Positions 26,500 to 38,785 of a DNA stretch of 64,000 nucleotides are shown here, piece by piece. Both the position numbers and the translations under genes were made by a program. The notes beneath the pieces were generated by a model. It was given only the letters and a program-made list of their open reading frames with translations. It did no database searches and was not told the origin of the DNA. How positions within the stretch are numbered: position 1 is the stretch's first letter; each line of letters opens with the position of its first letter. The stretch is from Albugo candida (taxonomy: Eukaryota; Oomycota; Peronosporomycetes; Albuginales; Albuginaceae), in assembly GCA_905220665.1 (NCBI GenBank), contig CAJNAR010000041.1, positions 1 to 64,000 of the forward strand, read 5' to 3'.

Positions 26500-27960
26500 G
26501 GCTTCCTATATCGCCGACTCTATCAGAACGCGCACCACAAACGACCTCCGTAGTGAATGGAAGAAATCTTTGGACGAGGTACAAGCGACTTATAAAATAT
26601 GAAGCTTGGACCATTTAACAGTGTGTTTGAGCGCATCCGCGAGTTTGTTGATGCTCCGACGTCCAGCGACGCAAGTCTCTACGAGATGATGTAGGGGTAT
26701 TCTTCCGTAGTGATAGCTTGTGAAGGAAGAATGGCTTGTTCACAATTTTGGCCGATTAAGAAGGAGGAGATAATCGCGATCCAATCACAGCTTCTATACG
26801 GAAAGAAGACGAGTGATGAGCGGATACTTGCATTTGAAACTGGGAGCTGACCTACTCCGAGCACAGAGTTCAGGACGGTATCTGAGACTACTTTTGATTT
26901 TGTGTTTGGACTGCGAATCCAAAATTAATACGCGAGATGGAACGATGCGTACAAAGCGTTTGCGTTCAGCATCAAGGTAAATGTATTTGGAACATCAGCG
27001 GCCATGCAGTCCAAAACTCTGCCGATGCGGAATCATCTACAAAGCATCATCGATGTGGTATCCAAGTGATGGTCAGAACACGTTCCAAATCAAGTGGATA
27101 AAACCAAAGCCAGTGCAAAGATTCTTCCGGTCGCCATTGTGTGTGCATGATATCCCCTTAATCGTCAAACAACGTGGTTCCTCTGTGTGCGTTTTCTAAG
27201 GAGAAGATGTCATGGATTAGATGTACATATATTATAGTTGAAACATCGATGCGGACCGGCGTTTTGATCTACAACAGGGGATTTATGGATATTTCAAATT
27301 CTGTAATGCCTTGATCGTGATTGTGATTATAACCGCTCCATCTTCGCCTCTTGGAATCTTTTCATTTTCGTCACACCTTTTTGGGTCTGGGCGGTGTGCC
27401 ACGATCTCCCTCGGTCTTCCACCAGAGACCGAAATTGCACGACACCCGACTGAGCTGACTTAAGTGTTTGGTACGTATGCGCTGAGAGTTGGAGGTACGG
27501 ATAGCCATAAGTGTGTTATTCACACCGCTTTATTTACCTCTTGAAAAGCGATGAGGAAGACGACTGCGTGATGTTGTCTTTCCCAATGAATGCCCCGTCT
27601 TCTGATTGTCGTTTTTTTTTTGTATTGAAAAATGTATGAGCTGAATCGAATGCGATCGTGATAATGTGTCAGTAAGAGTTTGGTCACTTGTATTGTGCGT
27701 CGGCGATCGAGTAATGGTGCCTTCCGTCAACAGGATCACGTCCGTCTGATAAACGTTGACAAAAGGACATAACAAATGATTTCCATATATGAGTAGTGAG
27801 CGTGTGCAATGATTCGATAGTGTGAGGTCCATCTGCTTTCATAAATCGGTACAAGGACGGCTTTTTGACCTCTTTTTCACTTGAAGACAATCAATTCCCT
27901 AGCAGATGGTCGCTTTCGGTTTACCTGAATACCGGTATGCATGGAAAGAAACGATATACA
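26500..27960. other. Arm segment with short ORFs only (left; mirror 39643-41103)
   Basis: Several 60-100 codon frames on both strands, none recognisable. 27.2-27.9 kb has a diverged counterpart at 54.9-55.7 kb (block B): gatatttcaaattctgta versus gacatttcaaactctgta, and gatagccata near 27503 and 55177. A run of ten T occurs at 27613. Confidence 0.4.
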
Positions 27961-27970
27961 GTTGCTGAAA

Positions 27971-28313
27971 GTACAGTCCTGATGGGGTTGTATTGTGGTA
28001 TATCAGCAAGTAGGATGATGGCGTTCATTCTACAATGTCCGTGTGGGACCATGTGTAGTACAGACGTGTATTATTAGAGGCGGATGAGGCTAAGACCGTA
28101 CTTGTACAGGATCATTTCTACAGTACCTTCTTTCTACTTGATTTTTCAATCAAGAAACTACCAGTAACTTTGATGATCGTATAAGACTTCTTGAGTATAA
28201 TTGGGATGTAGATTGTGTGAATTGTATTAAATACGATTTATATAATTGTTGATGAACGTCCGCTGTCATCATTCCAAGACAGTGTGAGCTCTTGAAGTAG
28301 TATGAGAAGTTAC
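27971..28313 (+). repeat. Strongly conserved inner-arm segment, copy A
   Basis: Present three times: here, mirrored at about 39290-39632, and in block B at 55741-56083. The block-B copy is roughly 90% identical although its flanks are much more diverged. It contains a small hairpin (cttgatt / aatcaag, 28137-28154) conserved in all copies, and the invariant tgaacgtccgctgtc region. No long conserved frame explains the constraint. Confidence 0.8.
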
Positions 28314-28795
28314 TCTAAATTCAGTTTATCCTTTTCAGAAAATAGTATTATGTAGAGAGATCATTACATAGTCGAACACATGCATCTTTATCATACATTA
28401 CCTGGCTTGAAAGCTGTTTGAAACTACTCATATTGTGATGATTTATGACGCGTGTCAAAAACGCCATGTAACCTACCCTTCTTCTTGATTCACTATGATG
28501 AGACAATTAGTTCAGTGATTACTCATTGTCGGGCTAAGGTACACTGATGTATACCGATGTATACCGATTGATATCGACTGATATTGAGTGATGAATGACG
28601 ATTATTCGAGTCCAATTGGTTGCTTCGTTGTACTCCTCGATGATTTCATATTTCATCTAGAGCTAAAATTAGATTACGTAGGCTGATCGCTGTGGGACGG
28701 AAATATTGGCGCAGTACCTGAATACGTACTCAGTCATCGCCTTGATAAATCTCGAGAAAGATGACTACTGGGTAGCAACATGAATATGTGACGGT

Positions 28796-29372
28796 TTAAC
28801 ACACTGAAATGTCTGATTCGTTCACGGCGGCATAAGAGACCATGAAAAGTTGAGTCTGTTGACTCCACTGCGCAATCATTATACCCTCAGCTTGGCATAA
28901 GAGAGCATCGACACCCACACAAACAGAGTATACAAGAAAAATAAAATTGTCAAACGTCAATAAGTCGGAATGGCTTGACCGAGTAACATCCCTGACTGCA
29001 ATTTCTGCCACAAACCCTCACATCCTCCTTGAAATGGTCTTGTTACTATATCGGTCGCCCTGATATGCCGCAGTGTGTCGTCGGGTGTGTATCGCAGCGG
29101 GAAGACTTATCAACGATTCAAGGGGGAAACCAACACAGCCATACAGGGAAACACTTGAAATTACGTAAATCTATAGGAACATCCGCATGTCCAAGAAATG
29201 CGCCCAGTAGCACTTCAAAGTATGACAAACTTATAAGAACGTGAAGGAATCGGAATAGGTGCATTTTTTCAAATATTTGCATCATCTTCGTTGCATCTAA
29301 ATAGTGATCTCTTGCACCCGCATACGTTCGATTAGAATTTTCCAATGACCTGAACTTGAGTCGAATTCTCAC
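28796..29372 (-). CDS. Unrecognised membrane-protein exons at palindrome loop edge
   Basis: Two minus-strand stretches look coding: 29372-29118 (YLDATKMMQIFEKMHLFRFL..., hydrophobic FLHVLISLSYFEV) and 29011-28796 (a hydrophobic segment FDNFIFLVYSVCVGV, then ...NESDIS). They could be successive helices of a channel-like protein, but this is a guess. The second stretch runs across the inner boundary of the inverted repeat at 28815, so the gene appears cut or altered there. A related stretch lies at 30440-30310. Confidence 0.35.
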
Positions 29373-30167
29373 AAGCCCGCATCAGGACACAATTTGAAAC
29401 GCTCGAGCCTCAGTGATCCTTCTGAAGCTGATTCAGTGGACCTATGAGTCACAAACTAGCGCTGTCAGCATGTAATGAGTCACTTGCGGTATAAAGTTTA
29501 ATCGGCAAAGCGACCGAGTGGACATCTAATGATCTGGTTGAAGCAACGGACTTTTCAGCGTCAGAACAAAACGGTTTATTAAATTTCTGCGTCGATGCGC
29601 GTTTTCGAGCGAGACTTACCAGCACTTGAGGCCAGCTTTTTAAACAACAATCTGCTAGTGTTCTTGCTTGATACACTGACTTTGATTTAATTCTTCTGAA
29701 CCAAGGCATAGATTTTTTGTTCGAAAGAATCAATTACTCTCGAATAGGGTTACTTTATATATTATTTTATCATGTGGTGCATAATGTGGAAGGACAAGCG
29801 GAAGCTAGCGTGTCTTTTTCTTGATTTGATGCACCTCCATGACGACAAATAACAGGTCTCGTGATAACTTGATACAGTTGATGCTGCACTGTGCTTGAAC
29901 TCCACGACAATAATATGTTCCCTCCCGCGCTCATGGCAACCTCCCACATACCTCTACATTTACTACGCATTCTTCTATGGTATTCCGTTTAAAATTCAAT
30001 TTCCCTTGTTCTTGCGACTTGCCATTTCGCTTTGGTCGCTTTCATCTCAATTGTTTATAGCTTTGTTAGAAGCTGTTAATCTACCTGAACCAGGTGCCCA
30101 AAACTTCTTCTATATGCACGCATACTGATCTGCAAATGGTACCGAGATGCTGTGTACGCTTCGTAAA

Positions 30168-30560
30168 TTACACTGATATATTATCATTTTTCGTGCTCAA
30201 AAATCCTTCTTTAATATTTTTCTCGTTGCTCGAATTAAAAAAAAGCTGAGCAACATCCAATCCTTCTCTCTCTCGTTTCCAGCTATCTTGTCGCCGAGAC
30301 CGAAATCTTAGGAAGTAAATGTATCCAGGGTGAGATATGTCTGATTCGTTGCTAGGTGGTGCTATCGAGACTATGCCATGTTTGTGCATGATTGACTCAT
30401 ACAATATTCATCCTCCATTATACCGAAGTCGGGGGATCCAGAAAGCATATGATTGATTATTTCTTTGGCTAATCGGAATTGAGCACAGCTTCGATCTAAC
30501 CTACAGTACAACTTAGAAACACATAGTCTCGATAGATAAAGTTTTGATGGTGTCACAACT
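30168..30560 (-). CDS. Diverged duplicate of the 28.8-29.0 kb exon
   Basis: On minus, 30440-30310 reads ...GIMEDEYCMSQSC / SIAPPSNESDISHPGY and matches DNA at 28890-28800 (ggtataatg..., then aacgaatcagacat). The repeated NESDIS and surrounding bases indicate a tandem duplication about 1.5 kb apart. Frames are interrupted, so introns or decay must be assumed. Confidence 0.35.
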
Positions 30561-30569
30561 TTTCAGCTT

Positions 30570-31830
30570 GTAGGCCGTAACCAGCTGTGTAAGCTTAGTT
30601 TTCAAATTCAATTGCTTCTATCAGAATTATCCCACCGGTCTCGTTTGTAAAAGCTCATGCGCAACTACAAATTACTTCTCTGTATTCCCTGGGTTGATTT
30701 GTCAACTAGTAAGAAAGCAGAATATCACATCAACGAAGACAAATGACATTGAGAGACGGCGTGGGCTAGCCAAAATATTTGGTAAACAGATTCATTTTAA
30801 TAGAGTCGACCCGACTGGAACGCCATCTTTATCTTGAACGCTAATATCGTCGAACTGACTAGGCGCTTATAATGCTATCTATCCCTATCTCTTTGTATTC
30901 TTACGCTTTTCAGCTCACTATCGGTTTGCTTGTGCTGTTGGAAAATGCTTCAATTTTAACGCACAAATAACGATATCCGTATCGGTCATTGCATATATCC
31001 ATTACGAGTGCTCTAGTAACGCAAAGACAGAAGCAATCTAGTGCTACATAGAGGTTTCTGATGGACTATACATCGGATGATAGTTCATATCCATTGTTGG
31101 ATGTAAAGCTTACAGACCTCTCATGAAGCTGTTATAACAAGGAAGATATTCTGCGAGCTTATGTCTCATCCTCAAACAGTTATCGTATCATTTGCCATGA
31201 TTGATATACTTCGAAAATATCTATTTACTACATGATGCTAATGTCAATATTGCTCAAGGGGATGTTTAGAGGTGGTGAATCTGGCGCAGATTTTGAATAT
31301 GATAAACTCACCAATTCATTTTGAGGATGGATGCTGGGACAAAGAGATAAATATTGGACGACGGGTTTCTCATCGTCACAACATACAAACATAAGAGGCA
31401 AATAGTTCCAGCAGGTTTCAGAGATGTCCAATGTAAATAATCCAAGACGATCATGTTATACAGTATTAAGTGAGAGAAGGCGTTCGACTGTTATGTGAAT
31501 AAATGTCACCATCAGCTTGGACTTTGACCGGCTAAGAGTCACATTAAGCGTGCAATCCTAAAAAATAAACAGTCGGAAAGTAACTCCCTATGTCTTTGAT
31601 TGATGTCAAGTTTGAGTGCGAGAAGTATGGCAATTGATAATTGAAATTAATGGTGCAGCTCAGGATGTACTTCATGATTTAAAAGATCTCATAAATATCA
31701 ATCGTTAAGGCTACCTGAAGCTCCTAAACAACACCCTAAGTCCATGTGATCGGTACTCGTTTAGCATATAGAATGAAATGCTACTGTTTCAAACATTCCT
31801 TGGTATCTTTCTCATCAAGCAATAGAACGT
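30570..31830. other. Loop segment with no supported gene
   Basis: Only short frames are present (e.g. 31431-31228 minus). No repeats, RNA gene or recognisable motif seen. Confidence 0.4.
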
Positions 31831-31840
31831 CGACGAATAT

Positions 31841-32726
31841 GTGACAAATGACCCCTACAGATACGGTAATCAATTACATAGTACTCCACAAGAAGGAGTT
31901 ATTAAAGATTGCTTTAAGACACATCCGGTCCTCGGTGCTAAGCGAAACTCGTGCTTTTCAGGTCTTGGGTCACACGTTGTCTTTATGGGATCAAGGTATG
32001 AGAAAGAAGAATCCAACTTAGCATTGAGATGGGCACAAACGATGCGAATGATCTCACACATTTACATATCAATTATCGATGCAAGGGTATATGTACATCT
32101 GATGGATATCATCATTACAAAGTTACGTGTAGATGAAATCGAGAAAGCCATCGATATATCACTAAGTGGCAGAAGACACCACGATGGAAAGTTTAGTAAT
32201 CGCCAAGACTACCACATATATCGTGCCAATGGCAGTTAACTCACAATCGTCGATCTGCATTGATGTGCATGAAACTACCTTCAGCTATATTCACGTTCGT
32301 GAAATTTCCAATTGAAGTCGTCAAGTCAAGTACACAGCCCGATAGACTTTCTGGCTAGGCTCTAGGGAGTAATGCAATGAAGCAACGAATCACACTAAAT
32401 CTGATAAAAAGAAAAGTCTGTTAATGAAATCACCGATTTGAAGGATATACATTCAGCTTCGAAGATCGAAGAAACCTGTCAGCGTTCGTGGATACTATCA
32501 CGAAGCAAGGTTTTAGCAAAAACCACTTGAAGCCAACAAATGGTTGTGTGGAGACGGCTTCTGGTGGTAAGAAAAGAATTGCGTCATGGAACGTCTGTCT
32601 GAGCAACTTTGCCATGATGGTGATCCTAAGTATTCAAATGATCAACTTGACCTTTATTACAGAATGGCTTTGAGAATGTCTTCCGATCACCTTTTCAGAA
32701 TCATGAGAATTGATCCTTGCAGCTAG
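31841..32726 (+). CDS. Possible multi-exon gene in loop, plus strand
   Basis: Coding-like plus-strand stretches include 31841-32239 (132 codons, no ATG start), 32166-32270 in another frame (SSICIDVHETTFSYIHV) and 32586-32726 (MERLSEQLCHDGDPKY... to a TAG). Frame changes imply short introns that I could not place. It converges on the RAMP4-like gene ending at 32950. No family recognised. Confidence 0.35.
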
Positions 32727-32949
32727 CTGGTACGAAAAGGCCTCAGCGAGCATGACAAGACTTCTCCATTTTGTGGAGCTCTCGAGCTTCCATGTGTAGA
32801 GTTTTCTTACCGCTCAAATGTACAAGAAAAGATACAGAAGAATACTGTATGCATGTGCAAGTATGTATTCAATTCTTGTATGTATCACTGTGAAAGCGTT
32901 TAAAGTGAAATTACATGAAGCAATGCAAAGTCGCTTCAGCACCACAGAC

Positions 32950-33271
32950 TCAAACTCCCGACTGAGCTGCTCGTAGTATTTGCACTATTGACGAGCCAAC
33001 AATGACGAATATGAAAAATCCCAATAGCACAGGTCCAATGGGGAAAGGATTTTCTCCCTAAAACACGTAGCATAATGTTTCTGAATTGTTTAGATAAAAA
33101 AAAGTTTCTATGATGTACCTTGTTTGCGTGCGACACTTTTCCTCGCTTCTTGACGTTGGACAAATGCTTTTCTGAGCGAAGCCTGGCTTTTGTTGGAAGG
33201 ACCTAATCGAGGAAGCAAACTCATACAACGAACAAATCGAGTTGGCGTAATGTCGAGATAAAACGGACCAT
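32950..33271 (-). CDS. SERP1-like: RAMP4/SERP1-family ER tail-anchored protein, three exons
   Basis: Complement exons 33271-33269 (only the ATG), 33202-33119 and 33057-32950 join to 64 codons. Introns are 66 nt (ATG|GTCCGT...GATTAG) and 61 nt (AAG|GTACAT...TTTTAG). The product begins MVLPTKARLRSEKH, continues NVKKRGKV, and ends with a membrane helix at ~39-57 (VLLGFFIFVIVGSSIVQIL) and a short tail. RAMP4 proteins (~66 residues in human) share the R-R-NEKH, NI-KRG-V and GP--L--F-FVV-GS--QI motifs; they sit at the ER translocon and assist membrane-protein biogenesis under stress. Length and motif spacing match residue for residue to the EKH motif. It is single copy, located in the unique loop and not in the arms. 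Confidence 0.88.
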
Positions 33272-33579
33272 TTCGATGAAGCAATTCGTCCAAAAATATG
33301 AAAATGAACTGACAAGCCACACGAAAGTGTATACTGAAAATCAGTCACATTTATGTATACACGATTTGATCGATCCAATCAAAATTGGCCAACGCATATT
33401 CGACACGCTTTATGATTGGACGCGTTGGATTCTGAGGCTTCCTTAATGTCTAAAATGAAAAGGGGGTAGACGCACTGAAATTATCATCGGAAAAGACGCA
33501 GCATCAGTGTATGTGTCAAATACAGTTACCATACAAAGAAGAGATCAGATTTCAGCAACTTGATACAAACAAGAGGTTA

Positions 33580-36550
33580 TTTTCCTATAGAGCGGTATAT
33601 CCGAAGCGCAAAAGTTCTTTTGACGTTAAACCAATATCGAGCTTTAATAATATTGACACGATCCTCGCACACAATGTCAAACTTAACGTCGCGACAAATT
33701 TTGCATATGCAACTTGAATAGGGTCATCCATTTCAAGCTGCAAGTTGAAAGCACGAAAAAATATCTCCAGCCACGCCGTGAAACTATTACAGTACAATGG
33801 TTGCACCCCATTATGGATGCAACAGATATCAAAAATCACATCTAAGAAGTGCTCGACCTTTTAAGATTGATGATAAGCGCTATTATCAACAAGGATGTCA
33901 ATTAGAGGATTTTGACCGACTGGGGTCACCATTGGCAGGATGTGTCATATAGGCACTCAATCTCGGATTCGAAAGAAGTCTTTTGAATGTCGCCGAGGCG
34001 TGCATATTGATCAGAACGATTCAATTCGTCATACTGCACCCTATATATAATACAACGTCATGCACTGTTTCTAGCACTCAACATCGCTGCGAAGGCCACC
34101 AATAAGATACACTTCATCGGTTGGCGTACAGGTAGAAGATTGGCACAAACACATCGTAGTAATTCGCAACCTGTTTCCAACTCCGGATTTGACAGGCCCA
34201 ATAATACCAAGGATGCTGAAATCTGATAAGCAATACGTCATGTCTAATGAACTCCCTCGAATCATTTGCCATCCTGTTGAAGCAGATGACATCAAATGCA
34301 ATGCATGAAGATATGCTTCTTATTCAGCAAAGGTCACACTGACGAAAAAGAAAGGGTGATGTCAGGGCAAGAATGAATTGTAAAAAGGTAACAAAAGGAA
34401 AGGAAAAACGACCACAGTAAGGGATCCAGCAGTCAAATTTCGCTACCACTCATGGAAGTGTAAGATTCCTACAAAGTGTATGTAAGAGTGACTTGGCCTT
34501 GATTCGAATTGGTAATGGTTATTTTCGTCATCTGAACATCAATCGCATTCAAAGTATCAATCCTGCAAAATGTCACAGAGGCATAAAGGCACTCTTTACC
34601 AGAGTGATAGAGCACGAAATTATAAAATGAAGATCATAATGCGCGCATTTCATATCGAAGATCATCTTTGTGCATACAAGGGAACGGAATCCCTTCCGTA
34701 GTTATCCGACACTATTACAGAGAGTTCAATGATGGCACCACAGATTACGCCTTTGCACTACAAACGAATAATATTGAGATTGCAAGTTGTTTGTAACGCT
34801 TTTGCGTACTGAAACAATCAACCAGAGCCTATGCATATAAGTGTACCTGTGTCAGTATCCTAAGGGTAAAGTAACACAACGCCACAACATTGCTCGAACT
34901 TTGCTGAGAAATTAACAGTCTGTTAATGCTCTACAAGCTGACTTGTTTTGTGGACATTATGTTACCCATCGAAAGTGTGACAACTTGGACGATGAGACAC
35001 AATTCTTCTGATTGCGTGGTGTGCTGATTGATAACGGTTTCGCAAATAGTATGTATCTTTGACGACATCAGAAGTGGCCTCATTTTACACTCTGTTTTTA
35101 GACCGCAATCCTACAATCAGTATTTTTTCAAATCGTGATTAAGGCTTCGTCGATGTGATTTTATCTCTCTTTGCTTGTCTGTCCCAAACCATCCGCAGTA
35201 TCAATCCTGACATAGTATCCGTCTTCATATTATGTTGTCATTTGCATTTTAGCTGACAACGGCGATAAAGAACAACTTCCCCGTGGACATCGATTCCCTA
35301 GCTCGATGCGCTGAACCATTGAAAGCGGTGTCTTAGTACTAACCAGAGACCCCAAAAGTATGCATTAGTCCCGACGTGTTAAGTGGACGGAGTATTGTAG
35401 TCATTTTAGAAACATTATGCCTATCGTGTGCTTTCTTGTATGCATAGTCTAAAATGTTGCTAGTGTCAGTTCTTTTAAGCTCCAAGAGACAACGCATTGT
35501 GTTCGCATATGATTAGTGCTTATTGTTGATGCATCTCTTCAAGTCTCTTTGCTAATGCTTGGTCCATATCTTCAAAATAGAAGCAAAATTAGATTCAGAA
35601 ACTTCAAAATCATTGAAATGACTCTGTAAATATACAAATCTTGCTCGTTGGAAGGGTACATGATGGGAAATTGCGGTAGGTCTGGCATGTATGTCACAAG
35701 TTGGTCGATGTGGTTTATCCATAATGTGGAATTCTCGTCATTTCCTGACAAGCAAGATAATCGGGAATTGCACTACGCTATTGGGAAGGAAGGTCGAAGG
35801 AGTACCGTGGGTAATGTGATCAAGTTCCAGCAGATCCATCGTCTAGCTCATCTACACATTAGAAATTATTGAAAGTCATCATAATCTCGTCTTTCCAGAG
35901 AATATTTTTGGAAGTAGACAGCTCTAGAGTAACTAATCCATTGGATACTAACCTCAGTAACGATCAGAAGGATGGAGCTGTGTCACATAGAACGAAAATG
36001 TGAAACCTCACATAACCAATGAAGTAATCTACCTAATTACTCTGTTGTAATTGTTGTAATTACAAGAAGCATAATCTTTGCATGAAAGTTTACGAGTATG
36101 GTAACTTTTTCCTGAGTTTCTGCAGAAAGACAACGCAAGTACGCTGCATATCGCGCGCAGTGAGGTATTTGAGCAGAAAATGAACACTCTAATGTACTTA
36201 TAGGGACCGCTTGAGCGATCACTGCCAAAGATTGTGGCAAGGTGCAATCTGCTATAGTTTTATTGCACGGAAACTAAAGACAACAACTATGGTGTCCGGT
36301 TCAATTGTGAGCGAAAAGTATGTGATGTTGATGAAAAGGCTCCTTGTGGTGTGGCGTTAACCTGTGTTTGAGCTGCTCTTTCCGAAGCTTGGTTTTCAGA
36401 TGCAAAGAATTCCCTAAAATAGGGTAGTATGACACTTTTTGATATAGTGTAGTCTTCGGACGCAAGATCATTCTCGTCTGGACGTAATCGCTATCTATTG
36501 CACCCGGCTGGGCTACCTCAACTTTCTGCGTATCACTTTCATGCAATACA
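33580..36550 (-). CDS. Unrecognised large multi-exon gene(s) in loop
   Basis: Minus-strand coding-like stretches in order: near 36480-36370 (DENDLASEDYTISKSVILPY), 36262-36080 (FPCNKTIADCTLPQSLAVIA, probably joined to the first by an 88-nt GT-AG intron), near 35810 (MDLLELDHITHGTPS), 34228-34058 (SASLVLLGLSNPELETGCEL...), near 34010 (DELNRSDQYARLGDIQ) and 33839-33585 (LYCNSFTAWLEIFFRAF...). They are Leu/Ala-rich and look helical, as in a large repeat or scaffold protein. Internal exon borders are not all resolved, so one gene or several is open. Confidence 0.45.
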
Positions 36551-36599
36551 AGTGCTCAGCCACGAAGGCTTCTGGAGGTTTGCGCTGTTTTGAACAGCT

Positions 36600-38785
36600 T
36601 CGAAATAAGTTAATGAATGTATTCGTAGAGAAATATCCGTTTCGGCCATCCTTTATAACGCTTCCCATTTGGAGTGACGAATGATTTGCTCCTGCCCAAA
36701 ATTTGATATATTTAATATATTTAATATATCCACGGTATCTAACATCGCATCATCATCACTTTCGTATATATACACTTCTTGTGCGTAAGGATAAAAGACA
36801 AATATTGTCAAAGATTCAGGATGATTATATTACTCGGTTATACCTACTTCATTAGACAGTATTTCCTACCAGCACCGAAGATCAGAAAAAATGATCAACG
36901 CTGTTCAAGTTTGGTTGTCATTGTTCTGAGTACAAGTAGAAGTCTTGTAGACTTACGATATGCAAATGCAGCGAAGAGATAGCATGTAACCAAAAGGTAA
37001 AAAAGGAATCACAAAGTGTAATGTAGGACAAAACGTGGAAAAGCTTGGCACCTTAGAGGACGTAATAACTAGCCACAAGAGGAGTTGAATTCTGTACTAT
37101 CTTCCTTGCATTCGCACGCCCAGTTGTAAAGTCGCGTTTTTGGGAAAGCTGCACTAAAAGAAATTCGTTCAGGTCGTAGTATTAATCCATACTATAACAG
37201 GGACACTTCCATGTCATTCCATGTCGAATGTTTAGTTTTATATTTCAATAGGCACTCGATACGCCTTTCAGTCTCGATAGCGCGAATGTTCTAGCTTATT
37301 GTTGTAGAAAGCTGCGTTGATTAGACGATAAAGGGATGAATTAATGGAACTAACCATCAGGCCATTTAATTCATTTGGAGTTGTAATGTCTGCACGGAGT
37401 AGGTTCATCTAGCCGTCAGATACACACTCATTGCAATGTTGCCATATGCTCACCAACTCCAAGAAAGATAGAGTAGGGAATCGACATCGTGCGAAATGTA
37501 GTTTAGTCTTGCGTTTATATTTTTATAGTATTGCATCAGTCGCCATGTTGTACATTCTTCTTCCGTGCTACTTTTCCAATAATGGAATAGACGCCTTTGA
37601 GCACATCGTATAGCTTGTATTTTCCTCTTTGTGTCATTTACAATGCAAAGTTTGAAAGAATCACTTCGATGTATGTTATTTTTAAGCATAACCTATGGTG
37701 TTGTACGATGCAGTTAGATTTCGTTCAGCGCCAATGTGGCAGCGCCAATAGTATGCAATGATGTTGAAACAACTCTCTTCGTTTCGGTCCTCCACGATTA
37801 CAATGAACGGTAATAGTTACTCGGCGTTTATTATTTTTCTTCAGTTCCCTTTACTCGGCTTCATTACTTTTCTCCAATTCCCTTTTCTCGACCATGCATA
37901 TATGCATTCATACTATATTGTCGAAACATATGAGCAAACAAATTCGAGCTGATACTCTGCGGCGTGCAGCAAGGCTACGGGTGGGTATAATCAAACCGGG
38001 CAGCAATGTCAGCTAATGTGGTCTGTACGCTCATCGCCAGGTAATCATTCGGTTTGCCTTATTTACTACTGCTTGTGATCTCACATTCTACAAGTTGATG
38101 AGTGCGTCACTTTCTCCCGAAAGCAGTTTTGTTGTTAAGCCACTTTCTGGAGACTGAAAAATCTTGAGCTGCGTGGAGTACCTCTTAAATGTTTAAGTGA
38201 TTATAAATGTAATCAACGCACTTGTCTTCATTCAAAAACATCACATGATACTTTAGACTCCTTATAAATCCATCAAATAATTTCGATTTTAGGAGATGTG
38301 TTTCCAGTATTATGCACCATGACTTGACGGCGCTGGTACAGCCAAAGTGCCATCTACGAGAATTCAAATCTTATGAGAACTTGCACATAGCAATAATAGA
38401 AATGACAGCGAGGTGATGAACTCTCACAGGCATCGCACACATGCATGCTTTGTTAAGCAAAATCACCATTCTCCGTGAGTCATCATGCCGCCACTATTCG
38501 CAGTATCATAATGCTTTGAAAAACCATATAGAAACCTCAATGTATCGCCGATACTTGCAATTTTCTGTCTTTTTTTTGTCTTTTTATAGCTTGATTCTAG
38601 CGCAGCGGCTTTTATAGACGGATACTGCTCCTATCCTCAAGTGAATGCACTTAATACTTCGAAAAATGGCCTAATCAAGACTAAATTCATTGCGATTGAG
38701 ATTGTGTAATCCTTTCCTGGTATCTTGATGATCTCAGTCGTCTAACGCTCCGATACCAGCCAGCATTTGATTTCAACCGCTTAAG
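36600..38785. other. Loop segment with small ORFs only
   Basis: Minus frames at 37689-37450 (79 codons, ATG start, basic) and 38367-38185 (60 codons, no ATG) look mildly protein-like but are unsupported by motifs. An AT-rich short tandem (aatatattt, three times) lies at 36706-36730. No other structure seen. Confidence 0.35.

Larger units (their letters stand above)
16005..28815 (+). repeat. Left arm (block A) of large inverted repeat
   Basis: This segment is the reverse complement of 38786-51600. For features between ~17700 and ~28080 the left and right coordinates always sum to 67603, so more than 10 kb aligns with no net insertion or deletion. The translated frames compared there are identical except for two substitutions near 25250-25310. 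From ~17600 outward to ~16005, and from ~28100 inward to ~28815, substitutions and small indels appear (sum 67589 near 16400, 67606 near 28800). The outer end touches the satellite array. The inner end is near 28815, where left aatgtctgatt meets right aatgtccgatt before divergence. Confidence 0.96.

Noticed and set aside
28796..29372. Naming the minus-strand helices a two-pore or voltage-gated channel
   Set aside because: Only two hydrophobic stretches and loose resemblance; no pore or S4 motif seen, so it was left as an unrecognised membrane protein.
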